Made by a program: the position numbers and the translations under genes. The notes beneath the pieces are model-generated. The model saw nothing but the letters and a program-made list of their open reading frames with translations. It did no database searches and was not told the origin of the DNA. DNA of 64,000 bases from Mucilaginibacter lappiensis (lineage in GTDB: Bacteria; Bacteroidota; Bacteroidia; Sphingobacteriales; Sphingobacteriaceae), in the NCBI RefSeq assembly GCF_900155965.1, contig NZ_FTMG01000014.1, forward strand, positions 121,718 through 185,717, given 5' to 3'. Shown here piece after piece: positions 1 through 7,499 of this stretch (within the stretch, counting starts at the first letter, position 1; every line of letters begins with the position of its first letter).

Positions 1-946
1 CGTAGAGCTCCTCTAAAGTACCGGCGGTTACCAGTTTCATTCGATATTCTTTAAAGTTTTCGATGCCTTTAAAGTAGTTGGAGTAGTGTCTGCGCATCTC
101 AAAAACGCCTGTTTTAGGCCCTTTCCACTCAATTGATTTTTGTAAATGAGTAGTACAGGCCGCAATACGCTCGGTAATGGTTGGCTTATCCAGGTGCTCG
201 CCGGTCGCAAAGAAATGCTTGATCTCGCGAAAAATCCAGGGATAACCAATAGCGGCACGCCCTATCATCATACCATCAACACCAAATTCCATGCGCCAGT
301 TAGCGGCTTTCTCTGGCGAATCGATATCGCCATTTCCAAATATCGGGATCTTAATGCGGGGGTTTTTCTTGATATCGCGTATCAAGGCCCAATCGGCCAC
401 CCCTTTATACATCTGTGCCCTTGTACGGCCATGAATAGTAAGGGCTTTTATCCCCACATCCTGCAGTCGTTCGGCAACCTCATATACGTTTTTGGTATTA
501 TCATCCCAACCCAGGCGCGTTTTTACGGTCACGGGCAGATGCGTGGCTTCAACCACAGCCTTGGTCATGGCTACCATTTTGTCAATATCCTGTAATAAAC
601 TGGCACCGGCACCACGGCAGGCCACCTGTTTTACCGGACAGCCATAATTAATATCCATCAGATCGGGCCCCGCAAGCGAAGCAATCTCAGTAGCCTCACG
701 CATGTGGTCAATATCACTGCCAAATATCTGGATGCCTATTGGGCGTTCATACTCAAATATATCCAGTTTTTGACGACTCTTGGCTGCATCACGAATCAAC
801 CCTTCAGACGAGATAAACTCCGTATACATCATATCCGCGCCGTTTTGTTTGCACACGTAACGGAAGGGAGGATCACTCACATCTTCCATCGGCGCCAGCA
901 ACAGCGGGAACTCACCTAAATCAATATTTCCTATTTGTACAGACAT
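1..946 (-). CDS. dusB: tRNA-dihydrouridine synthase (3' end outside window)
   Basis: Reduces uridine to dihydrouridine in the tRNA D-loop using FMN and NADPH. The reverse strand from ATG at 946 gives a protein starting MSVQIGNIDLGEFPLLLAPM, followed by EDVSDPPFR, the family's flavin-binding start. Further in are GPDLMDINYGCPVKQV, carrying the catalytic cysteine of the Dus family, and GAGASLLQD. The frame is open to the left edge, so the C-terminal helical tRNA-binding part is missing here. The gene diverges from the CPBP protease gene. A TATTTTTG box at 964-971 on this strand fits a promoter giving a leader of roughly ten bases. Confidence 0.93.
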   Translation of the reverse strand, partial: MSVQIGNIDLGEFPLLLAPMEDVSDPPFRYVCKQNGADMMYTEFISSEGLIRDAAKSRQKLDIFEYERPIGIQIFGSDIDHMREATEIASLAGPDLMDINYGCPVKQVACRGAGASLLQDIDKMVAMTKAVVEATHLPVTVKTRLGWDDNTKNVYEVAERLQDVGIKALTIHGRTRAQMYKGVADWALIRDIKKNPRIKIPIFGNGDIDSPEKAANWRMEFGVDGMMIGRAAIGYPWIFREIKHFFATGEHLDKPTITERIAACTTHLQKSIEWKGPKTGVFEMRRHYSNYFKGIENFKEYRMKLVTAGTLEELY

Positions 947-963
947 GCTTATCTTTAACCTTG

Positions 964-971
964 CAAAAATA
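964..971 (-). promoter_or_regulatory. -7 promoter box of dusB
   Basis: TATTTTTG on the minus strand matches the Bacteroidota -7 consensus TAnnTTTG and lies 17 bases upstream of the dusB ATG. No clear -33 TTTG was found. Confidence 0.4.
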
Positions 972-986
972 CGAATTTTACACCAA

Positions 987-1931
987 ATGATAAAAGACCC
1001 CATTAAGGATATAAAACCTTATCAAACTGATATACATCCGATACTGCAACTCATGGTCATTCTGTTTTTCTTGTTTTTTGTCCCTATCATCGGTTTGCTC
1101 ATAGCCAAAGGGATCATTACGCTGCTTTATGGGGCACAAACCTGGACCGATGTAGGTACTTTTAATATTGCAAACCCGAACCTCAAAAGCGGGCTTTGGA
1201 TACTACAGATTTCAAGTATGACCATCCCCTTATTTGTCATTCCTGTACTTTTTGCACGCTTTCTTGTTCGCGATACGCAATCCTATCTAAAACCAAGCCT
1301 TCATTTTCCTCCGGTTTTATTTGCACTAATATTCTTTATTATGCTGTTTTCGCCGGCAATTATGGAGGTATTGACCAACATCAATCAAAAATTAACCTTA
1401 CCGGCTCCGCTTAAAGGGTTAGAAGATCTGATGCGCGCCATGGAGCAGCAGGCCCAAAAAGCTACCGAAGCCATGTTGAGCATGAAAAACATCGGCGACC
1501 TCTTTTTTGCTATACTGACTGTTGGCCTATTAACCGCCATTGCCGAAGAGTTTTTATTCCGTGGATGCATCCAAACCATATTTATTAAATGGACCGGGAA
1601 CACGCATGCCGCCATCTGGATCACCGCCATCGCCTTCAGTGCCTTTCATTTAGAATTCTTTTCGTTTTTACCACGTGTTGCGTTGGGGGTTTTCTTTGGT
1701 TATTTTGTAGCCTGGAGCGGCAGTATATGGACAAGTGTTTGGGCGCATTTTTTAAACAACGCATCAGCTGTGGTCATTACTTACCTGTACCAGCATAAAA
1801 GTATCAGCCTTAATCCTGATGATCAGCATGTATTTAATTATGGCGCCTATGCATTTAGCTTAATATTTATTTTAATTTTGCTTTACATATACAGGAATAT
1901 AGCGCTCAAAAAGCCCATGTTTGATTTTTAA
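987..1931 (+). CDS. CPBP family intramembrane metalloprotease (CAAX protease-like)
   Basis: A polytopic membrane protein of 314 residues with about eight hydrophobic segments. The CPBP/Abi signature EEFLFRG is near residue 186, followed by AFHLEFFSF and a late HFLNN, which together supply the Glu and His metal ligands of this family. Members cleave membrane-embedded substrates; bacterial substrates are mostly unknown. An in-frame ATG exists at 945, but it would overlap the divergent dusB start and its promoter, so ATG 987 (MIKDPIKDI) is preferred. The stop codon overlaps the start of the next gene, so the two are co-transcribed and probably translationally coupled. Confidence 0.85.
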   Translation: MIKDPIKDIKPYQTDIHPILQLMVILFFLFFVPIIGLLIAKGIITLLYGAQTWTDVGTFNIANPNLKSGLWILQISSMTIPLFVIPVLFARFLVRDTQSYLKPSLHFPPVLFALIFFIMLFSPAIMEVLTNINQKLTLPAPLKGLEDLMRAMEQQAQKATEAMLSMKNIGDLFFAILTVGLLTAIAEEFLFRGCIQTIFIKWTGNTHAAIWITAIAFSAFHLEFFSFLPRVALGVFFGYFVAWSGSIWTSVWAHFLNNASAVVITYLYQHKSISLNPDDQHVFNYGAYAFSLIFILILLYIYRNIALKKPMFDF

Positions 1932-2143
1932 TGGAAAAAGGCTGGATCAAAATTTTTACTTCATCCAATTTTTATCAATCAGAAATTGTTAAGCAAGTAC
2001 TTACGGGCCACCATATTGATACGGTTTTAATCAACAAGCAAGATTCATCACATAAGGCCTTTGGCAATATTGAAGTATACATTCACCAGAAGGATTTTAG
2101 CAAAGCCATTGAGATCATGATCCTCAACCAAATTAGTTTATGA
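1931..2143 (+). CDS. DUF2007-type small protein
   Basis: A 70-residue soluble protein (MEKGWIKIFTSSN...). The pattern of a short strand, a helix (YQSEIVKQVLTGHHI), then a second strand ending in a hydrophobic helix matches the DUF2007 family, sometimes labelled putative signal-transducing protein; the biochemical role is unknown. It starts at the last base of the protease gene and its stop overlaps the cdsA start by four bases (ATGA), so it is the middle gene of a tight protease-DUF2007-cdsA operon. Confidence 0.75.
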   Translation: MEKGWIKIFTSSNFYQSEIVKQVLTGHHIDTVLINKQDSSHKAFGNIEVYIHQKDFSKAIEIMILNQISL

Positions 2144-2940
2144 AAGTACGCGCCATTACCGGCTTCTTTTTTGTTATTGTAATGCTGGGCTCCGTTTTGT
2201 TGGGCTCTTATGTATTCAGTGCGTTTTACCTTATTCTTACCTCGTTTTGCCTGTTTGAGTTTTACAAACTGGTGCGCGAAGGTGGTTTTAAGCCCAGCCG
2301 CGAAAGCGGTCTCATCAATGGTTTCCTGGTATTCCTGTTTTTTGCAGCCCAGTGCTATTTTCCGGCCTGGAAGTTTATCTTTTTGTTGCCGGCAACCTTA
2401 AGTGCGGTATATATACAGGAGTTATATAAAAAATCACCGGCGCCATTCCCTAATTTGGGTTTTACCTTTTTGGGGATCCTTTTGGCGGTTGTCCCATTTT
2501 TGTTTTTCCATGCCATGGCTTTTATGAAGGGGAGTTTTAATTTCCATATCCCCATGGGCTTTTTGATCATGTTGTGGAGCAACGATACCGGAGCCTATTT
2601 GGCCGGTCGCGCGTTTGGCCGTACCAAGCTGTTTGAGCGACACTCGCCTAAGAAAACCTGGGAGGGATTTTTTGGCGGTGTGGTGATCAGTGCGGTAGCA
2701 GCATTAATCATGAGCCATTTTTATGTGGAGCTTTCCTGGAAACAATGGGTAAGCATAGCCGTTTTAATATCATGCTTCGGCACCATGGGCGACCTGGTAG
2801 AGTCCATGTTTAAACGAAGTATCAACGTGAAGGACAGCGGTGGAATATTGCCTGGCCACGGCGGCTTACTCGACAGGTTCGACGGACTTTTATTAGCCGC
2901 CCCAATTGTTTACACATACCTGTACTTCATTTCAAATTAG
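2140..2940 (+). CDS. cdsA: phosphatidate cytidylyltransferase
   Basis: Makes CDP-diacylglycerol from phosphatidic acid and CTP in the inner membrane, the branch-point intermediate of phospholipid synthesis. The 266-residue protein has about seven membrane segments. It ends with the CdsA signature: GDLVESMFKRSINVKDSG, then PGHGGLLDRFDG, containing the Asp residues that bind Mg2+ and substrate. Length is normal. The next gene, psd, acts two steps further in phosphatidylethanolamine synthesis and has its own promoter box directly after the cdsA stop. Confidence 0.95.
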   Translation: MKVRAITGFFFVIVMLGSVLLGSYVFSAFYLILTSFCLFEFYKLVREGGFKPSRESGLINGFLVFLFFAAQCYFPAWKFIFLLPATLSAVYIQELYKKSPAPFPNLGFTFLGILLAVVPFLFFHAMAFMKGSFNFHIPMGFLIMLWSNDTGAYLAGRAFGRTKLFERHSPKKTWEGFFGGVVISAVAALIMSHFYVELSWKQWVSIAVLISCFGTMGDLVESMFKRSINVKDSGGILPGHGGLLDRFDGLLLAAPIVYTYLYFISN

Positions 2941-2948
2941 TAGTTTTG
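2941..2948 (+). promoter_or_regulatory. -7 promoter box of psd
   Basis: TAGTTTTG matches TAnnTTTG and begins at the first base after the cdsA stop codon, 19 bases before the psd ATG. It suggests psd can be transcribed independently of cdsA. Confidence 0.4.
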
Positions 2949-2967
2949 TAATAAATAACCCCATACT

Positions 2968-3879
2968 ATGACTTTTCATAAAGAAGGATATACCTCATTG
3001 GCGCTAACTATATTGTTTTTATTGGTTTTAAACGCTGCTATCCAATTTTATCTACCGCAAGCACATACCTTAAAGTGGATAATCTATATTTTATCGTTTA
3101 TGTTTCTGGCTGTGATTGTACAATTCTTCCGCAGTCCGTTTTTTGATATCAGCACCGACGAAACCACTGTACTTTGCCCAGCCGATGGCAAGGTGGTAGT
3201 GATAGAGGAAGCTGACGAAACTGAGTATCTGAAAGACAGACGCATCCAGTTATCGGTTTTTATGTCGCCGGTAAATGTACACGTCAACCGCAACCCTATA
3301 GCGGGTGTAGTAAGTTATTTTAAATACCACAAAGGTAAATACCTTGTGGCCTGGCACCCCAAATCATCAACCGAAAACGAGCGTACTACCGTTGTTGTTC
3401 AAAATAGTGAAGGGGTATCGGTATTATTCAGGCAAATAGCCGGCGCATTGGCCCGCCGTATTGTATGGTATGTAAAAGAGGGCGATATTGTTGAACAAGG
3501 TCAGCAATTTGGCTTTATTAAGTTTGGTTCGAGAGTTGACGTATTTTTACCCCTAGGCTCCAAAATACTGGTAAACATTGGTGATGTGGTTAAAGGTGGT
3601 CGTACTGTATTGGCCGAACTACCCAGCGCGTTAACGGCTGTTACTGCAACGGAAGGGCATGCCACCATCAAACCGGTATCTATAGAATCATTAACCGCTT
3701 CTGCACATGTGGCAGAACAAATAGCCGAAGAAGAACCAACCATTATTGAAAACGAGGCTCACCAGGGTGAATTACCGCTGGTGATAGATCATCCCAAAAC
3801 CGAGGAGCCGAAAAAAACAGTAAAGAAAGCGGCGCCTAAAAAACCTGCTGCCGCTAAGCAAAAAGGCAAAAAAGAGTAA
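2968..3879 (+). CDS. psd: phosphatidylserine decarboxylase proenzyme with Lys/Ala/Pro tail
   Basis: Decarboxylates phosphatidylserine to phosphatidylethanolamine. Two membrane segments open the protein. The core contains PADGKVVVIE, SVFMSPVNVHVNRNP and KFGSRVDVFLP; Gly187-Ser188 is the self-cleavage site that yields the pyruvoyl group. The short form of this enzyme (no C-terminal extension) is about 220 residues, but this one has 303. The last 75 or so residues are acidic, then end in a run rich in Lys, Ala and Pro (KKAAPKKPAAAKQKGKKE) and look disordered. The tail is not needed for the known catalytic fold; its role is unknown. Confidence 0.93.
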   Translation: MTFHKEGYTSLALTILFLLVLNAAIQFYLPQAHTLKWIIYILSFMFLAVIVQFFRSPFFDISTDETTVLCPADGKVVVIEEADETEYLKDRRIQLSVFMSPVNVHVNRNPIAGVVSYFKYHKGKYLVAWHPKSSTENERTTVVVQNSEGVSVLFRQIAGALARRIVWYVKEGDIVEQGQQFGFIKFGSRVDVFLPLGSKILVNIGDVVKGGRTVLAELPSALTAVTATEGHATIKPVSIESLTASAHVAEQIAEEEPTIIENEAHQGELPLVIDHPKTEEPKKTVKKAAPKKPAAAKQKGKKE

Positions 3880-3912
3880 TCACTTATTGCTACATATCGC
3901 AATACTCAAACC

Positions 3913-4125
3913 ATATCATTGCGAGGAACGACGAAGCAATCTCATCAGAATACACACACAAGGTCTGTCATATTGAGTTGACGTGAGTGATCAGTATGAT
4001 GAGATTGCCACACTTCGTTTGCAATGACATGGTGGTAGGCTTTACGTTGTCATCCTGAACAATAGCAAAGGGGCTTCTTCAGTGGATTTGTTGCACAACA
4101 AATGCGTCAATCGTTCAGTATGACA
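3913..4125. repeat. two consecutive intergenic palindromic repeats
   Basis: The 352-bp space between psd and rplS holds no gene. The first element is an imperfect inverted repeat: TTGCGAGGAACGACGAAGCA near 3919-3938 is echoed in reverse complement by GAGATTGCCACACTTCGTTT near 4001-4020. The second has arms TGTCATCCTGAAC (4048-4060) and GTTCAGTATGACA (4113-4125). Both look like dispersed palindromes of the kind common in Bacteroidota intergenic DNA. The two gene ends converge here. Confidence 0.6.
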
Positions 4126-4153
4126 AACTTTGAAGTTGAAATTTTTCCCATAA

Positions 4154-4191
4154 AAAAGGCCTTCCCGAATAAAAATCCAGAAAGGCCTTTT
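4154..4191 (-). terminator. bidirectional rho-independent terminator (rplS / psd)
   Basis: A perfect 10-bp stem, AAAAGGCCTT at 4154-4163 with AAGGCCTTTT at 4182-4191. The run of A on the left gives a T-run after the hairpin on the minus strand, so it should end rplS transcripts and may also stop psd read-through. Confidence 0.8.
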
Positions 4192-4231
4192 GCAATATCA
4201 AATACTTTTCCGTTATAAACGGAGAAGGGAA

Positions 4232-4579
4232 TTAAACTCTTTTTGATTTGATACGAGCTGCTTTACCAGTAAGGGCACGCAGATAGTAAAGTTTAGAACG
4301 ACGCACTTTACCTACGCTGTTCACTTCAATTTTATCAATGTTTGGAGAGTTGATAGGGAAGATACGCTCTACACCTATGCCGTTTGAAACTTTACGAACG
4401 GTAAATGTTTCATTATTTCCAGTACTGTTACGTTGAATAACAACACCTTGATAAAGCTGAACACGTTCTTTATTTCCTTCTCTGATTTTATAATGTACAC
4501 TTACAGTATCACCAGCCTTAAAGGAAGGAAACTGCTTTTTTTCTACTGATTGCTCTTCAACAAATTTTACTAAATCCAT
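4232..4579 (-). CDS. rplS: 50S ribosomal protein L19
   Basis: The 115-residue protein has the L19 core: PSFKAGDTVSVHYKIREG, then ERVQLYQGVVIQR, FTVRKVSNGIGVERIFPINS and the basic end KVRRSKLYYLR. L19 sits at the 30S/50S interface. Length and sequence are typical. It is the last gene of the dispersed rpsP-rimM-trmD-rplS set. A hairpin lies just upstream of the start, and a strong terminator follows. Confidence 0.97.
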   Translation of the reverse strand: MDLVKFVEEQSVEKKQFPSFKAGDTVSVHYKIREGNKERVQLYQGVVIQRNSTGNNETFTVRKVSNGIGVERIFPINSPNIDKIEVNSVGKVRRSKLYYLRALTGKAARIKSKRV

Positions 4580-4580
4580 G

Positions 4581-4620
4581 ATTTTTAGCTCTTAAAGCGA
4601 TTTTTAGCCCGTAAAAATCG
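4581..4620 (-). promoter_or_regulatory. candidate rplS leader hairpin
   Basis: CGATTTTTA (4598-4606) pairs with TAAAAATCG (4612-4620) over a 5-base loop. The word GATTTTTAGC occurs twice (4581-4590 and 4599-4608), so two alternative pairings are possible, placed immediately before the rplS start. It could be a ribosomal-protein leader or merely a weak terminator of trmD. The rest of 4621-4828 is AT-rich with nothing recognisable. Confidence 0.3.
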
Positions 4621-4828
4621 GATTGCAATTATAGGGATTTTTTTTAATATATAAAAGTCTATTTTAAAAATTTCCACATTTTGTATTTTACTAACAAAAC
4701 ATAGTTGGATTTTGGTTGATTTAGTTGATGGAGTGAGTAGTTAGGAATTATACAAGTCAAAAGAAATATTTTTAAATTAACCTAAGCTGCTCAATCAGCT
4801 TAATCTAACTTCACCCAATTATGCTCAC

Positions 4829-5503
4829 CTACTCCAGCAAATCGGGCCGGCGGTTTTTGGTGCGCTCGAGCGCCTGTTCAAAACGCCATTTTTCAATTTC
4901 GGGCGTATTGCCACTCAGCAGGATGCCGGGCACTTTGTGGCCATTCCAGTCGGCCGGGCGGGTGTACACCGGGGCATCGAGCATATCATCCTGGAACGAG
5001 TCGCTCAGGGCCGAGGTTTCATCGCTCAGCACGCCCGGGATCAGGCGCACTACGGCATCCACCAGTACGGCGGCAGGTAACTCACCACCCGATAACACAT
5101 AATCGCCAATGGAAATTTCGCGGGTAACATAGATATCGCGGATACGCTGATCGATACCTTTATAGTGTCCGCATAAAATAATGATGTTGCTCTTTATAGA
5201 AAGCTGATTAGCGATAGCCTGGTTCAGAGACTCACCATCCGGCGACATGAAGATGATCTCGTCATACTCCCGCTCGGCTTTCAGTTTTTCAATGCAAGCC
5301 GCAAACGGAGGAATAGTCATCACCATACCACTGCCGCCGCCATAGGGATAGTCGTCAACGCTTTTTTGTTTGCTGGTGGAGTAATCGCGCAGGTTATGCA
5401 CATAAATTTTGGCGATGCCCTTTTTTTGGGCACGCTGTAAAATGGAGTGTGCAAACGGACTTACCAACAGATCGGGCAAAACAGATATGATATCAAAACG
5501 CAT
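4829..5503 (-). CDS. trmD: tRNA (guanine37-N1)-methyltransferase
   Basis: Methylates G37 of tRNAs using S-adenosylmethionine, preventing frameshifts. The protein starts MRFDIISVLPDLLVSPF and contains DDYPYGGGSGMVM, ILCGHYKGIDQRI and SIGDYVLSGGELPA, the parts of the SPOUT trefoil knot that bind S-adenosylmethionine. ATG 5503 is preferred over an upstream in-frame TTG at 5509, which lies inside the promoter box TATCTTTG. About 224 residues, normal length. In many bacteria trmD follows rimM directly; here three unrelated genes lie between. Confidence 0.96.
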   Translation of the reverse strand: MRFDIISVLPDLLVSPFAHSILQRAQKKGIAKIYVHNLRDYSTSKQKSVDDYPYGGGSGMVMTIPPFAACIEKLKAEREYDEIIFMSPDGESLNQAIANQLSIKSNIIILCGHYKGIDQRIRDIYVTREISIGDYVLSGGELPAAVLVDAVVRLIPGVLSDETSALSDSFQDDMLDAPVYTRPADWNGHKVPGILLSGNTPEIEKWRFEQALERTKNRRPDLLE

Positions 5504-5506
5504 GTG

Positions 5507-5514
5507 CAAAGATA
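5507..5514 (-). promoter_or_regulatory. -7 promoter box of trmD; likely leaderless start
   Basis: TATCTTTG on the minus strand ends only three bases before the trmD ATG. With the usual spacing for TAnnTTTG promoters, transcription would start at or within a base or two of the A of the ATG. Confidence 0.5.
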
Positions 5515-5598
5515 GTAAATCAATGTGCAGATGACTCGATAGAAATAAGAGTCAAGAATCAAGACCCAGGAAGTACTGTTCTTTTTGATCTTCAAAAA

Positions 5599-5988
5599 TC
5601 AAATAGCTTTTTCAATTAGCCAGTGATGCCCAAAAGGATCTATCACTTCCCCTTGCCGGTAGCCATAATCATAATCCTGCACTGGCGATCTTACGCTGGC
5701 TCCCGCAGCTTCGGCCTGTGCTACCACCTCGTGCACATCGTCCACAAAAAGACCGATGGTTACCGTGGTAGCGTGGTATTTGTCCGGACTTACGGCTGTT
5801 GAATGCTGCGTTTGCTCGTGCAGATGAAACAAAGCCCCATTTATACTTAATTCCGACACATGGATAGTACCGTCATCATCACTAAAGCGCCGCAACTCAA
5901 CAGCGCCAAACGCTTTGATATAAAAACTGATATCGGTTACTCCGTTAGGGATAACCAATTGCGGGGCGAAGGTTGGCTTACTTTGCAT
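5599..5988 (-). CDS. VOC / glyoxalase-like (PhnB-type) protein
   Basis: A 129-residue protein of the vicinal-oxygen-chelate fold. It shows the paired beta-alpha-beta-beta-beta pattern, with FYIKAFGAVELRRF in the first half and VDDVHEVVAQAEAAGASV plus DPFGHHWLIEK in the second, as in PhnB/YdcE-type glyoxalase superfamily members. The substrate cannot be told from sequence. It follows the XRE regulator gene by 13 bases on the same strand and may belong to that small operon. Confidence 0.8.
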   Translation of the reverse strand: MQSKPTFAPQLVIPNGVTDISFYIKAFGAVELRRFSDDDGTIHVSELSINGALFHLHEQTQHSTAVSPDKYHATTVTIGLFVDDVHEVVAQAEAAGASVRSPVQDYDYGYRQGEVIDPFGHHWLIEKAI

Positions 5989-6001
5989 AATGGGCTGCTT
6001 T

Positions 6002-6202
6002 TTAATCTTCTTCCTCTAATATAAACACTTCTTCAACACATTTTCCAAATATGCGGGCAATTTTTAAGGCCAGCACAGTTGAGGGTACGTATTTATTACT
6101 CTCGATGGTATTGATGGTTTGGCGCGATACCCCTACCTGATCGGCCAAATCAGCCTGGGTAATATTTTTGATGGCGCGTTCTATGCGAATGTTATTTTTC
6201 AT
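6002..6202 (-). CDS. small XRE-family HTH regulator
   Basis: A 66-residue protein that is almost entirely a Cro/CI helix-turn-helix: ITQADLADQVGVSRQTINTI followed by ESNKYVPSTVLALKIARIFG and an acidic tail (VFILEEED). This matches the YozG-like regulators usually encoded next to a small membrane protein, as here. It begins 8 bases after the stop of the membrane protein gene, so both probably come from the palindrome-rich promoter at 6638-6701, which this protein may bind. Confidence 0.88.
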   Translation of the reverse strand: MKNNIRIERAIKNITQADLADQVGVSRQTINTIESNKYVPSTVLALKIARIFGKCVEEVFILEEED

Positions 6203-6210
6203 ACCCGTAA

Positions 6211-6636
6211 TTATTCTTTTATTAAACGATTATTCTGGAAGATCTTCCACCTGAAACGGATGATAAAGAAAACTACAGGAGTTAGCATATTTAATATAAT
6301 GACCGGTAAAAGACCTATCCCTCCTATTAAAAAAAAGCACAATACAAGGATAATATAATTTATATAAACTGACCATTGCAAACTTTCGAGCCGCAATTGC
6401 GCTATTTGTTCATCTTCCACTTTTTCTTTTGAAAAACCAATAATCAGCAATCCCATTATTATTGCCCGAATACAGCCCCCGTATGCCCCCGCTACTTTAG
6501 CCACACCATTTATTTCATAAATATTATTAGCATAAGAAGGAGCTGTATACACCATAAAAAATGAGGTAATGCCAACTATAAATAAAATAAAGCCTACGAT
6601 GCGGAACTTACGCGGAATTAAAAATCGTGATTTCAT
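6211..6636 (-). CDS. four-helix membrane protein paired with XRE regulator
   Basis: Starting at ATG 6636 (MKSRFLIPRKF), the protein of about 141 residues has four hydrophobic segments: GFILFIVGITSFFMVY, IRAIIMGLLIIGF, YINYIILVLCFFLIGG and LLPVIILNMLTPVVFFI. An upstream in-frame start at 6699 would run translation through the operator palindromes and add a cysteine-containing non-hydrophobic lead, so it is rejected. No enzymatic motif is seen. Membrane proteins of this size are often the regulated partner of YozG-like repressors; the function is unknown. Confidence 0.7.
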   Translation of the reverse strand: MKSRFLIPRKFRIVGFILFIVGITSFFMVYTAPSYANNIYEINGVAKVAGAYGGCIRAIIMGLLIIGFSKEKVEDEQIAQLRLESLQWSVYINYIILVLCFFLIGGIGLLPVIILNMLTPVVFFIIRFRWKIFQNNRLIKE

Positions 6637-6637
6637 A

Positions 6638-6701
6638 TTTGTAAAGTTTGATTTACCAAATGTAAAACAAACCTTACAAATGTCAAACATATTTGACATT
6701 T
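6638..6701. promoter_or_regulatory. double palindromic operator upstream of membrane/XRE operon
   Basis: Two overlapping inverted repeats. The first has 19-base arms, TTTGTAAAGTTTGATTTAC (6638-6656) and its near-complement at 6662-6680 (17 of 19 match), around a 5-base centre. The second has perfect 10-base arms, AAATGTCAAA (6678-6687) and TTTGACATTT (6692-6701). This is the expected form of binding sites for a dimeric HTH regulator, likely the XRE protein encoded just downstream. Confidence 0.6.
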
Positions 6702-6729
6702 TATTTTAAAGCTTCTTCCTTAAACGCAA

Positions 6730-6753
6730 AATGCCTGTGAGGACACAGGCATT
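6730..6753 (-). terminator. hairpin terminator after rimM
   Basis: AATGCCTGTG (6730-6739) and CACAGGCATT (6744-6753) form a perfect 10-bp stem with a 4-base loop, downstream of the rimM stop. The following minus-strand sequence is only weakly T-rich. Confidence 0.55.
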
Positions 6754-6873
6754 GGTTAAGTATAATGTTTTAATTGTTTTGTGAGATGCCGAAACAAGTT
6801 CGATATGACCGGCGTTTTTAGACTATTAGATGGTCCTTTATCCTTATTCCAAAAATCTTTGCTTCAAAAAGAA

Positions 6874-7401
6874 CTATTCAGACAAATAAACATCCAATAA
6901 ACCTTCGGGCAGGTCAACATAGATCTCGCCGCCTTCTACATCAATGCCTTTTATAATATCCAGGTTCAGCGGGAACATTACTTCCTTGTTTTTGTATTGA
7001 ACAACGGCTATCAGTTGTTGCGGGTATTCCTGTACCTCCAGTATTTCGCCCAGTTCGCCGTGAGTTTCGTCAACGGCAATAAAGCCTTTGACATCGTTCA
7101 GTGTAAATTCGCTTTTTTTCTTTTTGGGCTTTAGCTTATTAGGCAGGTAAATGTCTTTTTTTACCAGCATGGCTGCTTTTTCAATAGCGTCTACATCCTC
7201 CAGATATAAATAGGCATTGTTTTTTTGCAGATACTTGATGGAGGCTACAAAATATGGGATCAGTTTGCCGGCTATATCCACAAATAAAGCATCGAACTTA
7301 ATGGCGTCCAGACCATCAAAATCAACATATATCTGCATTTCGCCTTTCAGGCCCTTGGTTTTTAATATACTACCTACCCGGAAACAATCTTCGGTTTTCA
7401 T
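6874..7401 (-). CDS. rimM: 16S rRNA processing protein RimM
   Basis: Assists maturation of the 30S head by binding S19. The 175-residue protein begins with the RimM barrel (FRVGSILKTKGLKGEMQIYV, then FDGLDA), has the KNNAYLYLEDVDAIEKAAML segment, and ends with the PRC-barrel part (VKGFIAVDETHGELGEILEV, then VMFPLNLDIIKGID). It lies 98 bp after rpsP but is separated from it by a strong terminator hairpin ending about 20 bases before the rimM start, so read-through from rpsP is probably partial. Confidence 0.95.
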   Translation of the reverse strand: MKTEDCFRVGSILKTKGLKGEMQIYVDFDGLDAIKFDALFVDIAGKLIPYFVASIKYLQKNNAYLYLEDVDAIEKAAMLVKKDIYLPNKLKPKKKKSEFTLNDVKGFIAVDETHGELGEILEVQEYPQQLIAVVQYKNKEVMFPLNLDIIKGIDVEGGEIYVDLPEGLLDVYLSE

Positions 7402-7415
7402 AAAAAAACAGCTTT

Positions 7416-7451
7416 TAAAAACAAAGGCGAAGCTGGTTTGCTTCGCCTTTG
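7416..7451 (-). terminator. terminator/attenuator between rpsP and rimM
   Basis: CAAAGGCGAAGC (7422-7433) and GCTTCGCCTTTG (7440-7451) form a perfect 12-bp stem with a 6-base loop. On the minus strand it is followed by TTTTT. It lies between the rpsP stop and the rimM start. Confidence 0.8.
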
Positions 7452-7499
7452 ATGAGAATTAAGAAGTTAGAGTTTTGATCTCTTGCTTCTATAAAAAAA

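Noticed and set aside
146..595. 149-codon open frame antisense to dusB
   Set aside because: dusB on the other strand is clearly conserved; the antisense reading has no domain.
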